Origin: Fibrobacter sp.
Lineage (GTDB): Bacteria; Fibrobacterota; Fibrobacteria; Fibrobacterales; Fibrobacteraceae
Assembly: GCA_024399065.1 (NCBI GenBank)
Contig: JAKSIB010000009.1
Coordinates: 53,620-117,619 of the forward strand
DNA: 64,000 bases
Direction: 5' to 3'
A program made the position numbers and the translations under genes. Positions 44,939-53,758 of the stretch are shown here, piece after piece (positions within the stretch are counted from its first letter, which is position 1; every line of letters starts with the position of its first letter). Below the pieces are notes generated by a model that was given only the letters and a program-made list of their open reading frames with translations, did not search any database and had not been told where the DNA came from.

Positions 44939-45871
44939 CTAAGGAACTAGCTTCTTCGCATTTTCCAGCGCAGCAATGACCTTGTCGCACCAGGCGTTGG
45001 TGTTTTCGAACACCACAGAATTGGCCTTGTCCCCAATGAGACTTCCGGTAAAGTCAAATCCCAGCGGATCCCCCACAGCAGCAAGAAAATCAGAAGCTAC
45101 ATGAACAGCCTTTAGTTCTACCCCTAGGACGTTTGCGATGCTCTGGTAAACCTGATTCCAGGTCACCGTTTCGTCGCTGGTTATCTGGAAGGATTCACCA
45201 ATGGCGTGGATGTTGCCCATTAAGCCCACAAAGCCCTTGGCAAAATCAGAGTTGTGAGTCATGGTCCAGAGGCTGGTGCCGTCACCGTGAATGATAACAG
45301 GCTTGCCTTCAAGCATGCGCTTGGCCACTTGCCAGCTACCTTTCTTGCCGTGAACGCCCAGAGGAATTTTGCGTTCGTCGTAAGTATGGCTAGGGCGAAT
45401 GATGGTTATGGGGAAACCTTCTTCGCAGTACATTTTCATCAGGAACTCCTCCCCCGCAATCTTGTTGCGGGAGTATTCCCAATAAGGATTTGCGAGAGGC
45501 GTACCTTCGGTAATGCGGTAATCCGAAAGAGGCTTCTGGTAGGCGCTGGCGGAACTGATATACATGAACTGCTTGGTCTTGTTCTTGAACAAGCGGTAAT
45601 CACGTTCCAAGGCGCTGTAGTGGAAAGCAATAAAATCGCAAACCACATCGAAGTTCAGGTCCGCAATTTTCTTAGCCACGTCAGCTTCGTCATAGATGTC
45701 AGCCACAATCTGCTTTACTGCGGGTGCGCCATCGGCAAGTTTTGCAGTCGGAAGGTCAGAAGCATCGCGATTGCCTCGGTTCAGCAAATAAATTTCCCAG
45801 CCACGCTCCACTGCCAGGCGAGTAATAGCCATGCTAATCGTTCCGGTTCCACCGATGAATAATGCTTTCAT
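44939..45871 (-). CDS. NAD-dependent epimerase/dehydratase-family protein
   Basis: The 310-residue protein is an extended short-chain dehydrogenase. The N-terminal dinucleotide motif is FIGGTGTISMAI; the catalytic segment has ISSASAYQKP and, later, YSRNKIAGE, where Tyr and Lys are the active pair. The substrate cannot be told; the context gives no sugar pathway. The start at 45871 has AAAGGTGA. It lies 39 bases from hairpin cluster 2. Confidence 0.85.
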   Translation of the reverse strand: MKALFIGGTGTISMAITRLAVERGWEIYLLNRGNRDASDLPTAKLADGAPAVKQIVADIYDEADVAKKIADLNFDVVCDFIAFHYSALERDYRLFKNKTKQFMYISSASAYQKPLSDYRITEGTPLANPYWEYSRNKIAGEEFLMKMYCEEGFPITIIRPSHTYDERKIPLGVHGKKGSWQVAKRMLEGKPVIIHGDGTSLWTMTHNSDFAKGFVGLMGNIHAIGESFQITSDETVTWNQVYQSIANVLGVELKAVHVASDFLAAVGDPLGFDFTGSLIGDKANSVVFENTNAWCDKVIAALENAKKLVP

Positions 45872-45909
45872 AATATCGTCACCTTTTATATGCAGTAATT
45901 TGTCAAAAT

Positions 45910-46117
45910 GGGGTACCAAACGAGTCTCTAAAATGAATTTAGTACCCTATTTTTTAGTTTGTACGTTACGGAATTTTGTTCCCGGGGTACTAAAGACCTA
46001 CATTGTCAGGTCGGAGTACCCGTCTAAAATGATTTTTTGATAAAAACAACCAGAAATTCGTTACTTTGTTTATAAAACGGGGTACTAAACAGGAGTTGTT
46101 TGGCTATTTGGTACCCC
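45910..46117. repeat. Cluster of three GTAC-armed inverted repeats (cluster 2)
   Basis: Units lie at 45910-45947, 45984-46021 and 46079-46117, each 38-39 bp. Each opens with GGGGTACTAAA or GGGGTACCAAA and closes with an inverse (AGTACCC or GGTACCCC), with variable centres of about 20 bases. The 11-mer TTAGTTTGTAC lies at 45954-45964, between units 1 and 2. The order and spacing match cluster 1 at 504-738. No gene is credible in 45872-46206. Confidence 0.8.
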
Positions 46118-46149
46118 AAAACACTTTCAAGCACCCCAAAACACTTTCA

Positions 46150-46195
46150 AAATTCAAAAAAAAGGCGCCGCAGCTCTCTCCCTGCGACGCCTTAC
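46150..46195 (-). terminator. Terminator of the alcohol dehydrogenase gene
   Basis: Read leftward, AAGGCGTCGCAG pairs with CTGCGGCGCCTT and is followed by a T run, 12 bases after the stop. Confidence 0.85.
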
Positions 46196-46206
46196 ACCAA
46201 ACAAAA

Positions 46207-47379
46207 TTAGACAGTTGCCTTTGCAGCAATCTTGTAGATGGCAGTAACGTCGGCAGCCTTCAGCGGCTGGAAGCCCCAACCGTCACCCGGGTTCAGCTTT
46301 TCGACCATGGCAGGAATGTCTTCTTCCTTGGCGCCAAGTTCTACAAAGTTGATGGGCATACCGATGCTCTTGAGGAAGCTGCGGAAAGCCTTGATGCCGG
46401 CGAGAGCGGTGGCCTTGGGGTTTTCAAAGTTCATGGCGCAGCCGAACACGCGGGAAGCCATCTGGGCAAAACGCATAGGATTGTGATCCACCACGTATTC
46501 CATCCAGGACGGCATAATCACAGCAAGACCTGCACCGTGAGCGCAGTCGTACATGGCGCTCAGTTCGTGTTCAATGGCGTGGCTGTTCCAGTCCTGTCCA
46601 CGGCCTACACCGCAAACGTTGTTGTGAGCCACCATGCCTGCCCACATAATGTTGGCGCGGGCTTCATAGTTGTTGGGATCGGCAATAACGCGGGGTGCTT
46701 CCTTCACCATGGTCATCAAGACGGCTTCGCAAAGACGGTCGGTGATTTCCACTTCGGTGGTGTTGGTGAAGTAACGTTCAAACACATGAGCCATAATGTC
46801 GGTGATACCGCAGGCAGTCTGGTAAGCCGGCAAAGTGCAAGTGAGGGCGGGATTCAAAATAGAGAAGCGAGGACGAATGAGATCGCTACCAGCGCCACGC
46901 TTCAGCATGCCGTCCACCTTGGTAATCACGGAGTCGCCGGAACCTTCGGAACCAGCGGCAGCGATAGTCAAAACGGTTGCCACCGGGAGAGCGGCAGCCG
47001 GAGCCTTGCCACTATAGAAATCCCAGAAGTCGCCTTCGTAAGGAACGCCCATAGCAATAGCCTTGGCGCTATCGATGGAAGAACCGCCACCTACAGCAAG
47101 AATGAAATCCACGCCTTCCTTACGGCAAAGTTCAATACCTTCGTAAACCTTGGTATCAATGGGGTTCGGATGAACGCCACCCAATTCCACATGAGGAACA
47201 CCTGCTGCATCCAAGGATGCCAAAACGCGGCCGATAAGGCCGGACTTTACAGCAGAACCACCACCGAAATGGACAAGAACCTTGGTTCCGCCATACTTTT
47301 TGACCATGGCGCCGCATTCATTTTCGCGGTCCTTACCAAATACGAATTCCGTGGGGCTGTAGAAGTTAAAATTTTCCAT
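46207..47379 (-). CDS. Iron-containing alcohol dehydrogenase
   Basis: The 390-residue enzyme is of the YqhD/butanol-dehydrogenase type. It has FGGGSAVKSG and AVGGGSSIDSAKAIA for the dinucleotide, and the metal ligands in ITDIMAHVFE and, later, HAIEHELSAMYDCAHGAGLAV. It probably reduces an aldehyde to an alcohol with NAD(P)H in the cytoplasm; the true substrate is not known. It lies alone. Confidence 0.92.
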   Translation of the reverse strand: MENFNFYSPTEFVFGKDRENECGAMVKKYGGTKVLVHFGGGSAVKSGLIGRVLASLDAAGVPHVELGGVHPNPIDTKVYEGIELCRKEGVDFILAVGGGSSIDSAKAIAMGVPYEGDFWDFYSGKAPAAALPVATVLTIAAAGSEGSGDSVITKVDGMLKRGAGSDLIRPRFSILNPALTCTLPAYQTACGITDIMAHVFERYFTNTTEVEITDRLCEAVLMTMVKEAPRVIADPNNYEARANIMWAGMVAHNNVCGVGRGQDWNSHAIEHELSAMYDCAHGAGLAVIMPSWMEYVVDHNPMRFAQMASRVFGCAMNFENPKATALAGIKAFRSFLKSIGMPINFVELGAKEEDIPAMVEKLNPGDGWGFQPLKAADVTAIYKIAAKATV

Positions 47380-47604
47380 ATATTCCTCTTGTTTGTGGGA
47401 ATAAATCTACAAGTTTATAGGCAAAATCGGCCTGAATTGGCCAATATTTTCGTTCACAAGCGAAAACATCCACTTTGGAGCATATTTTTCCTCAAAATCC
47501 CCCAATTTTTGCAAATTTTTTGTTTTCAGTGCTTTTTTTTGTTCAGTTTATGTATATATTGCCTTAAAGAGAGGCCCCACTTTTTGGGCCCCAAAAGGAT
47601 ATTT

Positions 47605-48129
47605 ATGATTTCTTTCGCTGAAGCTTACAAGATTGCCGCCGAAGTCCACAAAGACCAACAGGACAAGGCTGGCGGACCGTACATTGATTTTATGAAGAAT
47701 GTTGCCGATTACCTTAAGAACAAGGGCGAATCCGAGGAAGTTCAGACCCTCGCCATTCTTCAGGACCTTACCACCGGTGCAACCAAGAAGACCCCCGAAG
47801 AAATTGTCGCTATGGGCGTTCCGGCAGAAACCGTGGAACTCATCCAGAAGATGACCTACCACAAGAATCAGGGTTGGATCGACGAATACAGCTGCAAGCT
47901 TATGGCCGAAGGCGTTCCCGCCGAAGAAGCAACCTACGAATCCCGCGAAAAGGACTTCGTCCGCTTCGTAGAAACCCTTAAGGATAATCCCATCGCTGCT
48001 AAGGCTAAGTCCGCAATCCTCAACGTTTTACTTGAAGACAAGTACATCCACAGACAGGAACGCCGCGAACTTAAAACCCAGTTTAGACTGAAAAAGTACA
48101 AGGCAGCAATCCAAGCTCTTGGTGTATAA
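47605..48129 (+). CDS. Degenerate HD-domain (RelA/SpoT-like) protein
   Basis: The 174-residue protein starts at the ATG at 47605 (AAAGGA in front); the long open frame upstream is not coding. Its helix pattern resembles the HD hydrolase part of RelA/SpoT: AAEVHKDQQDKAGGPYIDF and AILQDLTTGA. In an active enzyme the second motif has HD (LHDVVED) and the first has a His after PY; here QD and D are found. So it is probably not a hydrolase. The C-terminal part is helical and basic. A terminator follows. No partner is evident. Confidence 0.75.
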   Translation: MISFAEAYKIAAEVHKDQQDKAGGPYIDFMKNVADYLKNKGESEEVQTLAILQDLTTGATKKTPEEIVAMGVPAETVELIQKMTYHKNQGWIDEYSCKLMAEGVPAEEATYESREKDFVRFVETLKDNPIAAKAKSAILNVLLEDKYIHRQERRELKTQFRLKKYKAAIQALGV

Positions 48130-48135
48130 AAGAAG

Positions 48136-48165
48136 AAGGTCCCTTAATCGGGACCTTTTCTTTTT
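48136..48165 (+). terminator. Terminator of the HD-like gene
   Basis: AAGGTCCC pairs with GGGACCTT around TTAATC and is followed by a T-rich run. Confidence 0.85.
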
Positions 48166-48316
48166 CCGCTCGAAAAGCAGAAAGTCAAACCTGTGACATA
48201 CGTCTTATTTTATCAAAAACAGGTAAAAAACGGCTTTCCAAAACCCTAGCTTTTACTAAATTTACCCCCGTCGAAAACCAAATGGTTTTTGAAAACACTT
48301 AAAAAGGAACATTATC

Positions 48317-49435
48317 ATGGCTAATAAGGTCTATAACTTTAGCGCAGGCCCGTCTGTCCTGCCCGAACAAGCACTCAAGGAAGCTTCTGAAGCATGCATC
48401 GACTATGCAAACTCCGGCATCAGTATTCTCTCCATGAGTCACCGTTCAAAGCCGATCGAGAACATGTTCCTCGAAACTGAACAGCTTCTCCGTGACCTCA
48501 TGGGTATCCCCGCCAACTACGATATCATTTTCCTCGGCGGCGGCTGCTCTCTCTTGTTCTGCATGATGCCGATGAACTTCCTCCCGGCTGACGGCGTTGC
48601 TGACTACACCGACACTGGTGTCTGGGCAAACAAGGCTCTCAAGGAAGCTAAGCAGTTCGGTAACGTTAACGTTGCTTGCTCCACCAAGGCTGATGTGTAC
48701 AACCACATCGACAAGAACCTCCAGTTGAGCGACAACGCAACCTACCTCCACGTTACCGCAAACAACACCATTTACGGTACCGAATGGCACAACTTCCCGA
48801 AGCCCAAGTCCGGCTTCCTCATGGCTGACATGAGCTCCGACTTCCTCGCTCGCAAGGTGAACGTGGAAGACTTCGGCGTGATCTACGGCGGCGCTCAGAA
48901 GAACATCTCCTGCGCAGGTGTTACCGTTTCCATCATCCGTAAGGACTTGCTCGGCAAGGTCGATCGTCAGATCCCCACCATGCTCAACTTCAAGACTCAT
49001 CTCGACGAAAAGACCGGCGTGAACTCCATGTTCAACACTCCTCCGGTATTCGCAGTCTACACCATGAACCGCACCCTCAACTGGCTCAAGCAGATCGGTG
49101 GTGTCGACGCTATCGAAAAGATCAACCGCGAAAAGGCAGCACTCCTTTACAGCGCCATCGACAACTCCAAGGTGTTCGTCGGTACCGCTGCTAAGGAAGA
49201 CCGTTCTCTCATGAACGTTCCGTTCGTCTTCAACCGCGAAGTTGTTTCCGAAGAAAAGGATGCAGACATGGCTAAGGACTTCATCGAATTCGCAAAGTCC
49301 AAGGGTCTCGTCCAGATCAAGGGTCACCGTTCTGTTGGCGGCTTCCGCGCTTCCATCTACAACGCAATGCCCATCGAAGGTGTCCAGGCTCTCGTCGACT
49401 GCATGGGCGACTACGAAAAGAAGATCCTCGGTTAG
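48317..49435 (+). CDS. serC: Phosphoserine aminotransferase
   Basis: The 372-residue enzyme makes phosphoserine from phosphohydroxypyruvate with glutamate in serine synthesis. Its N-terminus NFSAGPSVLPE and the PLP-lysine segment YGGAQKNISCAG are typical, as are SMSHRSKP and the C-terminal GHRSVGGFRASIYNA. AAAGGAAC precedes the ATG. It stands alone with its terminator. Confidence 0.96.
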   Translation: MANKVYNFSAGPSVLPEQALKEASEACIDYANSGISILSMSHRSKPIENMFLETEQLLRDLMGIPANYDIIFLGGGCSLLFCMMPMNFLPADGVADYTDTGVWANKALKEAKQFGNVNVACSTKADVYNHIDKNLQLSDNATYLHVTANNTIYGTEWHNFPKPKSGFLMADMSSDFLARKVNVEDFGVIYGGAQKNISCAGVTVSIIRKDLLGKVDRQIPTMLNFKTHLDEKTGVNSMFNTPPVFAVYTMNRTLNWLKQIGGVDAIEKINREKAALLYSAIDNSKVFVGTAAKEDRSLMNVPFVFNREVVSEEKDADMAKDFIEFAKSKGLVQIKGHRSVGGFRASIYNAMPIEGVQALVDCMGDYEKKILG

Positions 49436-49525
49436 TCCGAGGCTCCAGGCGCGGGCATTGAGCTTTAGTTAGACGACGGAGTCGCGATAATTTAGCTTAC
49501 AGTTCATAGCTGACAACTGAAAACT

Positions 49526-49560
49526 AAAATCCCGGTGCTTAGGCATCGGGATTTTTTTTG
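49526..49560 (+). terminator. Terminator downstream of serC
   Basis: ATCCCG and CGGGAT arms with an inner TGC / GCA part are followed by eight T. Confidence 0.8.
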
Positions 49561-49662
49561 CGAAGGTTTATTACAAGACACAAAAAAAGACCCAGGTCTA
49601 AGACCCAGGCTTCTTTGTTTACAGATGGTTTGCGGCAACGTTCAACCGCAGCGCAACCGAAC

Positions 49663-49995
49663 TTAAGCTTCGTCGTTCTTCTTAAACTTGTTCACCACAT
49701 CAGGAACAATGTCCATGACCTTGCTTACCAGGGAACTGTCCTTGGAAATGGGCATGATGCGAACGTCATCGCCCTTGATTACGAGGAAGGCAACCGGTTC
49801 CACAGAAGCGCCACCACCAGATGCGGAAGTATCGCCCTTGCTGGAATGACCACCGAAGCCGAAGCCAACGGAAACGCGGCTTACGGGAACCACGGTAGAT
49901 TCGCCGGCCTGGATGGGCTGACCGATAACGGTTTCAGCCTGAGTGATGAAACGGAGTTTTTCTAAAAGAGTTTCTGCAAGTTTTTCAATAGCCAT
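49663..49995 (-). CDS. GerW/YtfJ-family protein
   Basis: The 110-residue protein matches the family in its layout: an N-terminal helix (LAETLLEKLRFI), VIGQPIQAGESTVVPVSRVSVGFGFG, a glycine/serine-rich linker and VEPVAFLVIKGDDVRIMPI. The family is known from spore coats of Firmicutes but is also common in organisms without spores; here no sporulation role is implied. It stands alone. Confidence 0.88.
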   Translation of the reverse strand: MAIEKLAETLLEKLRFITQAETVIGQPIQAGESTVVPVSRVSVGFGFGGHSSKGDTSASGGGASVEPVAFLVIKGDDVRIMPISKDSSLVSKVMDIVPDVVNKFKKNDEA

Positions 49996-50020
49996 GTCTT
50001 TAATATAGATAAAATAGGTT

Positions 50021-50078
50021 AAAAGTGGTTAGTGATTAGCGGTTGGTGATTAGTGGTTGTTGGTTAGTGGTTAGTAGC
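50021..50078. repeat. TTAGTGG-type short repeat
   Basis: Repeated GTGGTTAGTG-like units lie between the GerW-like gene and the next leftward gene, as at 36115-36185. Confidence 0.6.
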
Positions 50079-50934
50079 GGGCCTCGAAAACACGGTCTGC
50101 CGCATTAAAGAACTTTCGTTCCAGGTCAAACCAGTCAAGGTACCCCCAAACGACCACAACGCGACCACCAGCCAATTGCTTGGCCATGCCGCGGGAAACA
50201 AATTCTGCATCAGCAAATCCGTCCACAGTGAAGTAGACGCATTCATTGTCCATGGGCATGCCCTGAGGTTTCGTCTTATGAAGATTCTGAACCCATGCTT
50301 CAAAGTTTTCTGGCGTTACCAGATCCCAGCTACGTGCCACATTCCAGCGCAAGCCTCCATCGCGGTAGCTTTGCACCAGCACAGGGAACTTAGACTCTAC
50401 GCCGAGGAAGTACTTTGTCTGAATGGAAGTTCTACCCTGTTCACGGTGTTCAAAGGGCAAACTGAGGAATGCCTGGGGGAAACCGCCGCGGTAGCCAGGG
50501 AACTTACGGACAAAATTTTCAAGGTCGCTACGTTCATAACGGCGGAAGCTATCGTGTCTAAAGATGAAGATTCGTTCATCAGCACGGAAGCTCTGTTCCA
50601 AGAAATCACCTCTCAGAATTGGAGCGCTTCCCTGGAACTTACCGCTATTCATGTAATAATCCAAGGCATACACGTCGCTACGGAATTCCATAATGGTCAC
50701 GTCCAAAGTGTCGCCCAGCGTCACCGGATAATGGTAACGGATGATTTTGGTAAGGCTCGTATCCGGGTTGTCCAGTTCCTTGATTTCAGGAGTCGTAGAA
50801 CGAATAGACTTGTACCTGATGTCGTTATAGTCCACCGGAACAACTTCTTCTTCCTGACAGCCAGTCACTGCTGCACCTAGAGCGGTCAGCAAAACCAGCG
50901 AACTTGCACGAAGAAATTTTCCGATCTTAAACAT
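50071..50934 (-). CDS. Lipoprotein of unknown function
   Basis: I do not recognise this 287-residue protein. A lipoprotein signal ends with VTGC. The mature part has RYHYPVTLGDTLDVTIMEF and YALDYYMNSGKF, followed by RGDFLEQSFRADERIFIFRHDSFRRYE, and a C-terminal part with WGYLDWFDLERKFF. It should be anchored to a membrane on the periplasmic side. The 3' end runs into the TTAGTGG repeat. Confidence 0.75.
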   Translation of the reverse strand: MFKIGKFLRASSLVLLTALGAAVTGCQEEEVVPVDYNDIRYKSIRSTTPEIKELDNPDTSLTKIIRYHYPVTLGDTLDVTIMEFRSDVYALDYYMNSGKFQGSAPILRGDFLEQSFRADERIFIFRHDSFRRYERSDLENFVRKFPGYRGGFPQAFLSLPFEHREQGRTSIQTKYFLGVESKFPVLVQSYRDGGLRWNVARSWDLVTPENFEAWVQNLHKTKPQGMPMDNECVYFTVDGFADAEFVSRGMAKQLAGGRVVVVWGYLDWFDLERKFFNAADRVFEARY

Positions 50935-50964
50935 ACGAGTTGAATTTAGAATTTAAAATGAAAT

Positions 50965-51855
50965 TCATCGGTCATGACGTTCTGCATAACCGCAATATTC
51001 GTACAACGGGCACTTTTTGCAATGGTCCGTAACAACCCTGCAAATGAATCCATCCTTACCGTCTTCCAAAAAGAACTGCAAGGCATGGGCCGCGGCGTAA
51101 GGATGCTTAGATTGCACAGATTGGGACTGCGCATTTTGGGACTGCGCGGCAGCCAATGCGACGAAAAAGTCATTGGCCATTTTCTGCTTGGTGGCTGCGA
51201 GAAGTTCAGCGAACTTTTCGTCTTTGCCGGGACCAAGAATGGAGAGGTAGCGGCGGGCGCCCATGGTCAGCGGGAGCGATGGCATCTTGCTGTCGGCGGG
51301 GTTCTGCGGGTCAGCCGGACGCGTCTGCAGGCCAAGCCCTATGGGAGCGGGAGCTGTCATACGATAAATTGCTGCACAAGCCTTGGGGCGCGGGTTGCCC
51401 TTCCCCATGAAATAGATTTCACCCAGATCTCGCCACACTTCCCGAGGAGAGCGGGAATAAAGCCACTCCTCCAGATTTTCATGCCGGCGAACAAAGTGGC
51501 CTACACTCCAGAAGATGCCCGAGGCGTGTTCGGAAACAGACCAGCAACAACCATTCATTGTCGTCTTGACGCATTCCTCAATCTCCGAATCCTTCGGCAC
51601 CGGAATCGTCCACAACTTGTCTTCCGGAAACTTCTCGAAAAGTAGATTCAGCAATGCGGAAATCTGAGAGAAGGAGCAGTCCTGAAAAAGAGCTGTTCCT
51701 AAAAGAGTCCAAGCAATCTTTCCATTGACGGAGGTGCATTTCCTTGCCACTTGAAGAACAGGATCCGGTACCTTGGCGAATAAATCAACAAAACCGGCGG
51801 TCGCCTTAAACAACCCCGGTTCGTCAATCATAAATCGCTTTACGGAAACGGTCAT
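50965..51855 (-). CDS. Endonuclease III-like protein with a C-terminal 4Fe-4S motif
   Basis: This 296-residue protein is not close to a named family. Its last 25 residues have C-x6-C-x2-C-x5-C (CRVVTDHCKKCPLYEYC), exactly the spacing of the iron-sulfur cluster in endonuclease III and MutY. The N-terminal part has a helical region with VNGKIAWTLLGTALFQD and LLFEKFPEDKL, in the place of the glycosylase core, but no clear helix-hairpin-helix or catalytic Lys/Asp pair was found. A Gln-rich linker precedes the cluster. It may be a distant or inactive HhH-GPD relative. It lies 20 bases downstream of psd. Confidence 0.65.
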   Translation of the reverse strand: MTVSVKRFMIDEPGLFKATAGFVDLFAKVPDPVLQVARKCTSVNGKIAWTLLGTALFQDCSFSQISALLNLLFEKFPEDKLWTIPVPKDSEIEECVKTTMNGCCWSVSEHASGIFWSVGHFVRRHENLEEWLYSRSPREVWRDLGEIYFMGKGNPRPKACAAIYRMTAPAPIGLGLQTRPADPQNPADSKMPSLPLTMGARRYLSILGPGKDEKFAELLAATKQKMANDFFVALAAAQSQNAQSQSVQSKHPYAAAHALQFFLEDGKDGFICRVVTDHCKKCPLYEYCGYAERHDR

Positions 51856-51875
51856 GGCCCGGCACCTATGCAGGA

Positions 51876-52727
51876 CTAGAGGGCCTCGCCCACCTTCACA
51901 GCCTGGCCTACGCGGTTCTTGAACAATTCCGGATTGCGTTCGCGGATTTTCTTATCTACCACGAGAATCACGGTACTGCCCATTTCAAAGCGGCCAAGTT
52001 CGCCACCCTTTTCAACCATAATGGTTTCCTTGGGCTGCCAATCATAGCGCTTGCAATCCTTGGGGAGCTTGCCGGCATTGGTCAACAGATCGTTGGTATA
52101 GGCCACACCAATACGGCCCACGTTAGTAGCACCAACCTTTACCACCAGAAGTTCAGAACCATCTTCCAAACGGATGTGGCTAGTAAGGCGCTCATTAATG
52201 CAGAACAAACCTTCTACACGTTCCACGCTACCTACGTTCACCGGCCACAAGGTACCCGGGCAATAACTTGCGTCAATCACATGGCCCTTCACGGGGCTAT
52301 GAATGCGATGGTAGTTGAAAGGTGCCAAATAAATGGTAGCGAAAGCACCACCTTCAAAACGGGCAGCCATTTCTTCATCACGAAGCAAATCCTTAAGAGT
52401 ATAAGTCTTGCCCTTGGCCTGGATCAACTCCTGTTTGCCATCGAATGTTGCAGTCTGGGAAAGCACACCATCCACAGGGCTTACTATTTCAGAATCAGCA
52501 ATGGGGCGCTTGCCGGTCTTCAAACGACGGATGAAAAGTTCACCGATGTTTGCGTAATGTTCCAGCGGATATTCAGATTCTTCCATATCCAACTTGTAGT
52601 AGCTGCAGAACCAGTTACGGGCCAACTTGGAAATTACCGGAAGACGAAGACGAGTCACCACACCGAAGGCACGGCTAGCAGCATTCTTCGGCAAGAGCTT
52701 CATAAAAACATAAAAAGCAGTATTCAT
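51876..52727 (-). CDS. psd: Phosphatidylserine decarboxylase
   Basis: The 283-residue membrane-linked enzyme makes phosphatidylethanolamine from phosphatidylserine. It has SPVDGVLSQ, an APFNYHRIHSPVKG segment with the catalytic His, and the self-cleavage site FEMGSTVIL near the C-terminus; the usual LGST is MGST here. The ATG at 52727 gives a normal length. Phosphatidylserine synthase is not near. The GAGGTTC repeat lies just upstream. Confidence 0.93.
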   Translation of the reverse strand: MNTAFYVFMKLLPKNAASRAFGVVTRLRLPVISKLARNWFCSYYKLDMEESEYPLEHYANIGELFIRRLKTGKRPIADSEIVSPVDGVLSQTATFDGKQELIQAKGKTYTLKDLLRDEEMAARFEGGAFATIYLAPFNYHRIHSPVKGHVIDASYCPGTLWPVNVGSVERVEGLFCINERLTSHIRLEDGSELLVVKVGATNVGRIGVAYTNDLLTNAGKLPKDCKRYDWQPKETIMVEKGGELGRFEMGSTVILVVDKKIRERNPELFKNRVGQAVKVGEAL

Positions 52728-52753
52728 AGCGATAAAGGTAGTAATTAAGTACA

Positions 52754-52789
52754 AGGTACGAGGTTCGAGGTTCCAGGTATGAGGTATGA
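52754..52789. repeat. GAGGTTC-type short repeat
   Basis: Degenerate GAGGTTC/GAGGTAT units lie upstream of psd. Confidence 0.6.
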
Positions 52790-52827
52790 AAAATTTCATA
52801 CTTCATAAATCAAACTTCATAATTAAA

Positions 52828-53664
52828 TCAGTGCGCTTCCAGTTTGCTGAAATCCACAGAGAACATTTTCCAAAGTCTGGCGGCAAAGGGTTCTGCCCAT
52901 TCCTTTTCAGGAGCAACGCGGCTTGTGGTGGCAGCAGTAAATTCGCTGTAGGTCAAGAAAACCAGTTCTCCATAGCGAGCATCCCACAAGGTCCAAAGAA
53001 TCTTCCAATAATAACCGCCACTCTTTCCAAGATCCGTATCCATGGTCACGTCCACCTTCACCGGAATGGAAAGGTAGCGCAGTCCGTAACGGCTGGCGAT
53101 ATCATTCAGCAAGTTCTTCAACTTGGCAGGCACTTCGCGGGTGTAATCCTGTTCAATTCCATCGCGTTCAACCCAAGGCGTAAAATCACCAAGGTCTGCA
53201 CCATCAGCAAACTTGGAGCCCAAGAGTTGAACAGAAAGACTGTCGATATAAAGAGAGTCTGCGTCAGGAACCTTCATGCCAGGCAGCATCAGGTCGCGCT
53301 GCATTTTTGGGAATGCCTTCACAAAAAGGGAATCTTCCACGCGGGCCAAGTCAAAGTCTACCGCATCTTCGCTAAAGCTATGGCAGAATCTACAGGACTC
53401 GGGGCGTTTCGCATTCACTTTCAACGCAGGGAAAACGCCCACCACTGCAGAGGAATCAATGCGATTGTAAGCAGTCTGATTCCATTCGCGATAGAACTTT
53501 TCCTCGGTAATTTTCAGTTCAATGTCGCCACGCTTGCCGCATTCTTCGCAAGGCGTATCCATCATTCCGGAGTCGCCTCCACCGCCACGAACTTCATCAT
53601 GAAGCCCAGCGCAGGATGTTAGAAATACAAGACCCAAAGACAAAAGAATTGTATAAAGCTTCAT
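52828..53664 (-). CDS. Lipoprotein of unknown function
   Basis: I do not recognise this 278-residue protein. The ATG at 53664 gives a clean lipoprotein signal (FLTSC, then AG). The mature part begins with a Gly run and a CEECGKRGD motif, then has CRFCHSFSEDA and a long beta-rich part with YLSIPVKVDVTMDTD and YYWKILWTLWDARYGELVF. The two CxxC pairs might bind metal. The longer frame upstream reads SLRGAKRRSN, a translation of a repeat, and was rejected. Confidence 0.75.
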   Translation of the reverse strand: MKLYTILLSLGLVFLTSCAGLHDEVRGGGGDSGMMDTPCEECGKRGDIELKITEEKFYREWNQTAYNRIDSSAVVGVFPALKVNAKRPESCRFCHSFSEDAVDFDLARVEDSLFVKAFPKMQRDLMLPGMKVPDADSLYIDSLSVQLLGSKFADGADLGDFTPWVERDGIEQDYTREVPAKLKNLLNDIASRYGLRYLSIPVKVDVTMDTDLGKSGGYYWKILWTLWDARYGELVFLTYSEFTAATTSRVAPEKEWAEPFAARLWKMFSVDFSKLEAH

Positions 53665-53689
53665 ATGTATTAATTTATAAAATAAACTA

Positions 53690-53727
53690 CTTAGATTGCT
53701 TCGTCGCTTCGCTCCTCGCAATGACAT
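53690..53727. repeat. Palindromic intergenic repeat (GCAATGACA type)
   Basis: The interval has the widespread ATTGCGAGGAGCGAAGCGAC-type sequence on the other strand, known from many genomes as a repeated extragenic element. Confidence 0.6.
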
Positions 53728-53758
53728 CGGTAGTTGTTTTTTGAAATGACTTTAGAGA

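Noticed and set aside
46066..47604. N-terminal extension of the HD-like gene to 687 residues
   Set aside because: It runs opposite the alcohol dehydrogenase and through its terminator; the ATG at 47605 has its own ribosome-binding site.
53665..53727. Lipoprotein start at 53727 (SLRGAKRRSN)
   Set aside because: This is also a translated intergenic repeat and would bury the lipoprotein signal.
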